NCBI GenBank assembly: GCA_030731695.1
Contig: JANQTK010000057.1
Span: 1-6,790, forward strand
Direction of reading: 5' to 3'
DNA length: 6,790 nucleotides
Source: Polaribacter sp.
GTDB taxonomy: Bacteria > Bacteroidota > Bacteroidia > Flavobacteriales > Flavobacteriaceae
Below, piece after piece: positions 6,703 to 6,790 of the stretch; the stretch's first letter is position 1; every line of letters begins with the position of its first letter. Under the pieces are notes generated by a model. The model was given only the letters and a program-made list of their open reading frames with translations, ran no database searches and had not been told where the DNA came from. The position numbers and the translations under genes were made by a program.

Positions 6703-6710
6703 TTGATTTG
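6703..6710 (+). promoter_or_regulatory. Weak candidate -7 box for rsgA
   Basis: TTGATTTG matches TAnnTTTG at all but the second position and lies 37 bases before the ATG at 6748. No -33 TTG is visible at the usual distance. It is reported only as the best candidate in the interval and may be chance. Confidence 0.2.
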
Positions 6711-6747
6711 CTTTTTTCTTTTAAAGAATAATTGGCATCTTTGTTTT

Positions 6748-6790
6748 ATGATAGGAATCGTTTACAAATCTACTGGAAGTTGGTATTGGG
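6748..6790 (+). CDS. rsgA: Ribosome small-subunit-dependent GTPase RsgA, N-terminus only
   Basis: The ATG at 6748 opens a frame running off the right edge. The 14 visible residues are MIGIVYKSTGSWYW. The pattern M-x-G-x-V-Y-K-S-T-G-S-W-Y is the characteristic start of Bacteroidota RsgA (YjeQ), the first strands of its OB-fold domain. RsgA is a circularly permuted GTPase that binds the 30S subunit late in its maturation, in the cytoplasm. The GTPase and zinc domains lie outside the window, so the call rests on this short stretch. No Shine-Dalgarno sequence precedes it, as usual in the phylum. It is divergent from the giant gene, so the two are not in an operon. Confidence 0.72.
   Translation, partial: MIGIVYKSTGSWYW

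Larger units (their letters stand above)
6435..6747. other. AT-rich divergent intergenic region
   Basis: This 313-bp gap separates the two divergent genes. It is very AT-rich and holds no convincing ORF, tRNA or terminator. Seen in it: the -7 box at 6472-6479; a 9-bp direct repeat AATGTGTAA at 6572-6580 and 6601-6609; and a weak -7-like TTGATTTG for the plus-strand gene at 6703-6710. The direct repeat could be chance in such DNA. Confidence 0.7.

Overview
The window is dominated by one very long minus-strand open reading frame. It starts at an ATG at 6434-6432 and runs stop-free to the left edge, giving at least 2144 codons with the C-terminus outside the window. The N-terminus is a clear signal peptide and everything after it is extracellular-type repeat domains, so this is a giant secreted or cell-surface multidomain protein. 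A second gene begins at the right edge on the plus strand (6748 onward). Its 14 visible residues match the start of the ribosome-assembly GTPase RsgA. The AT-rich DNA, A/T-rich leaders without Shine-Dalgarno sequences, a TAnnTTTG-type promoter box, the HYR and cadherin-like repeat families and the RsgA N-terminus together suggest a marine or aquatic Flavobacteriia/Flavobacteriaceae-like member of Bacteroidota. The genus cannot be determined from this sequence.

Layout of the giant protein, N to C (right to left on the + strand): signal peptide (residues 1 to about 23); seven repeats of 48-51 residues, one Trp each, reading as a seven-bladed beta-propeller (about 23-365); Ig-like domain 1 (366-465); three copies of a roughly 225-residue NHL/YVTN-like propeller module separated by two HYR-like domains (about 470-1328); Ig-like domain 2 (1335-1434); then at least seven cadherin-like/Big_9-type repeats (1437 to the edge), the last cut off. 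The Big_9 repeats fall into sequence classes in the order A-B-C-A-B-D-A, a three-domain super-repeat of about 322-336 residues.

Between the two genes lies a 313-bp AT-rich divergent intergenic region (6435-6747). It carries a good Bacteroidota -7 box for the giant gene and only a weak candidate for rsgA. No other gene, RNA gene, CRISPR array or insertion sequence is supported. The plus-strand and off-frame ORFs inside the giant gene are shadows of its low-complexity coding. By family analogy the protein is probably an adhesin or surface-matrix component exported by Sec and then the type IX secretion system. The C-terminal sorting domain that would prove this is not visible.

The points most worth a second look are the domain architecture itself, a cysteine pattern (four cysteines in 2144 residues, with two identical spacings of 263) suggesting HYR-to-propeller disulfides, the A-B-C-A-B-D-A super-repeat, and patches of near-identical DNA that imply duplication or gene conversion.
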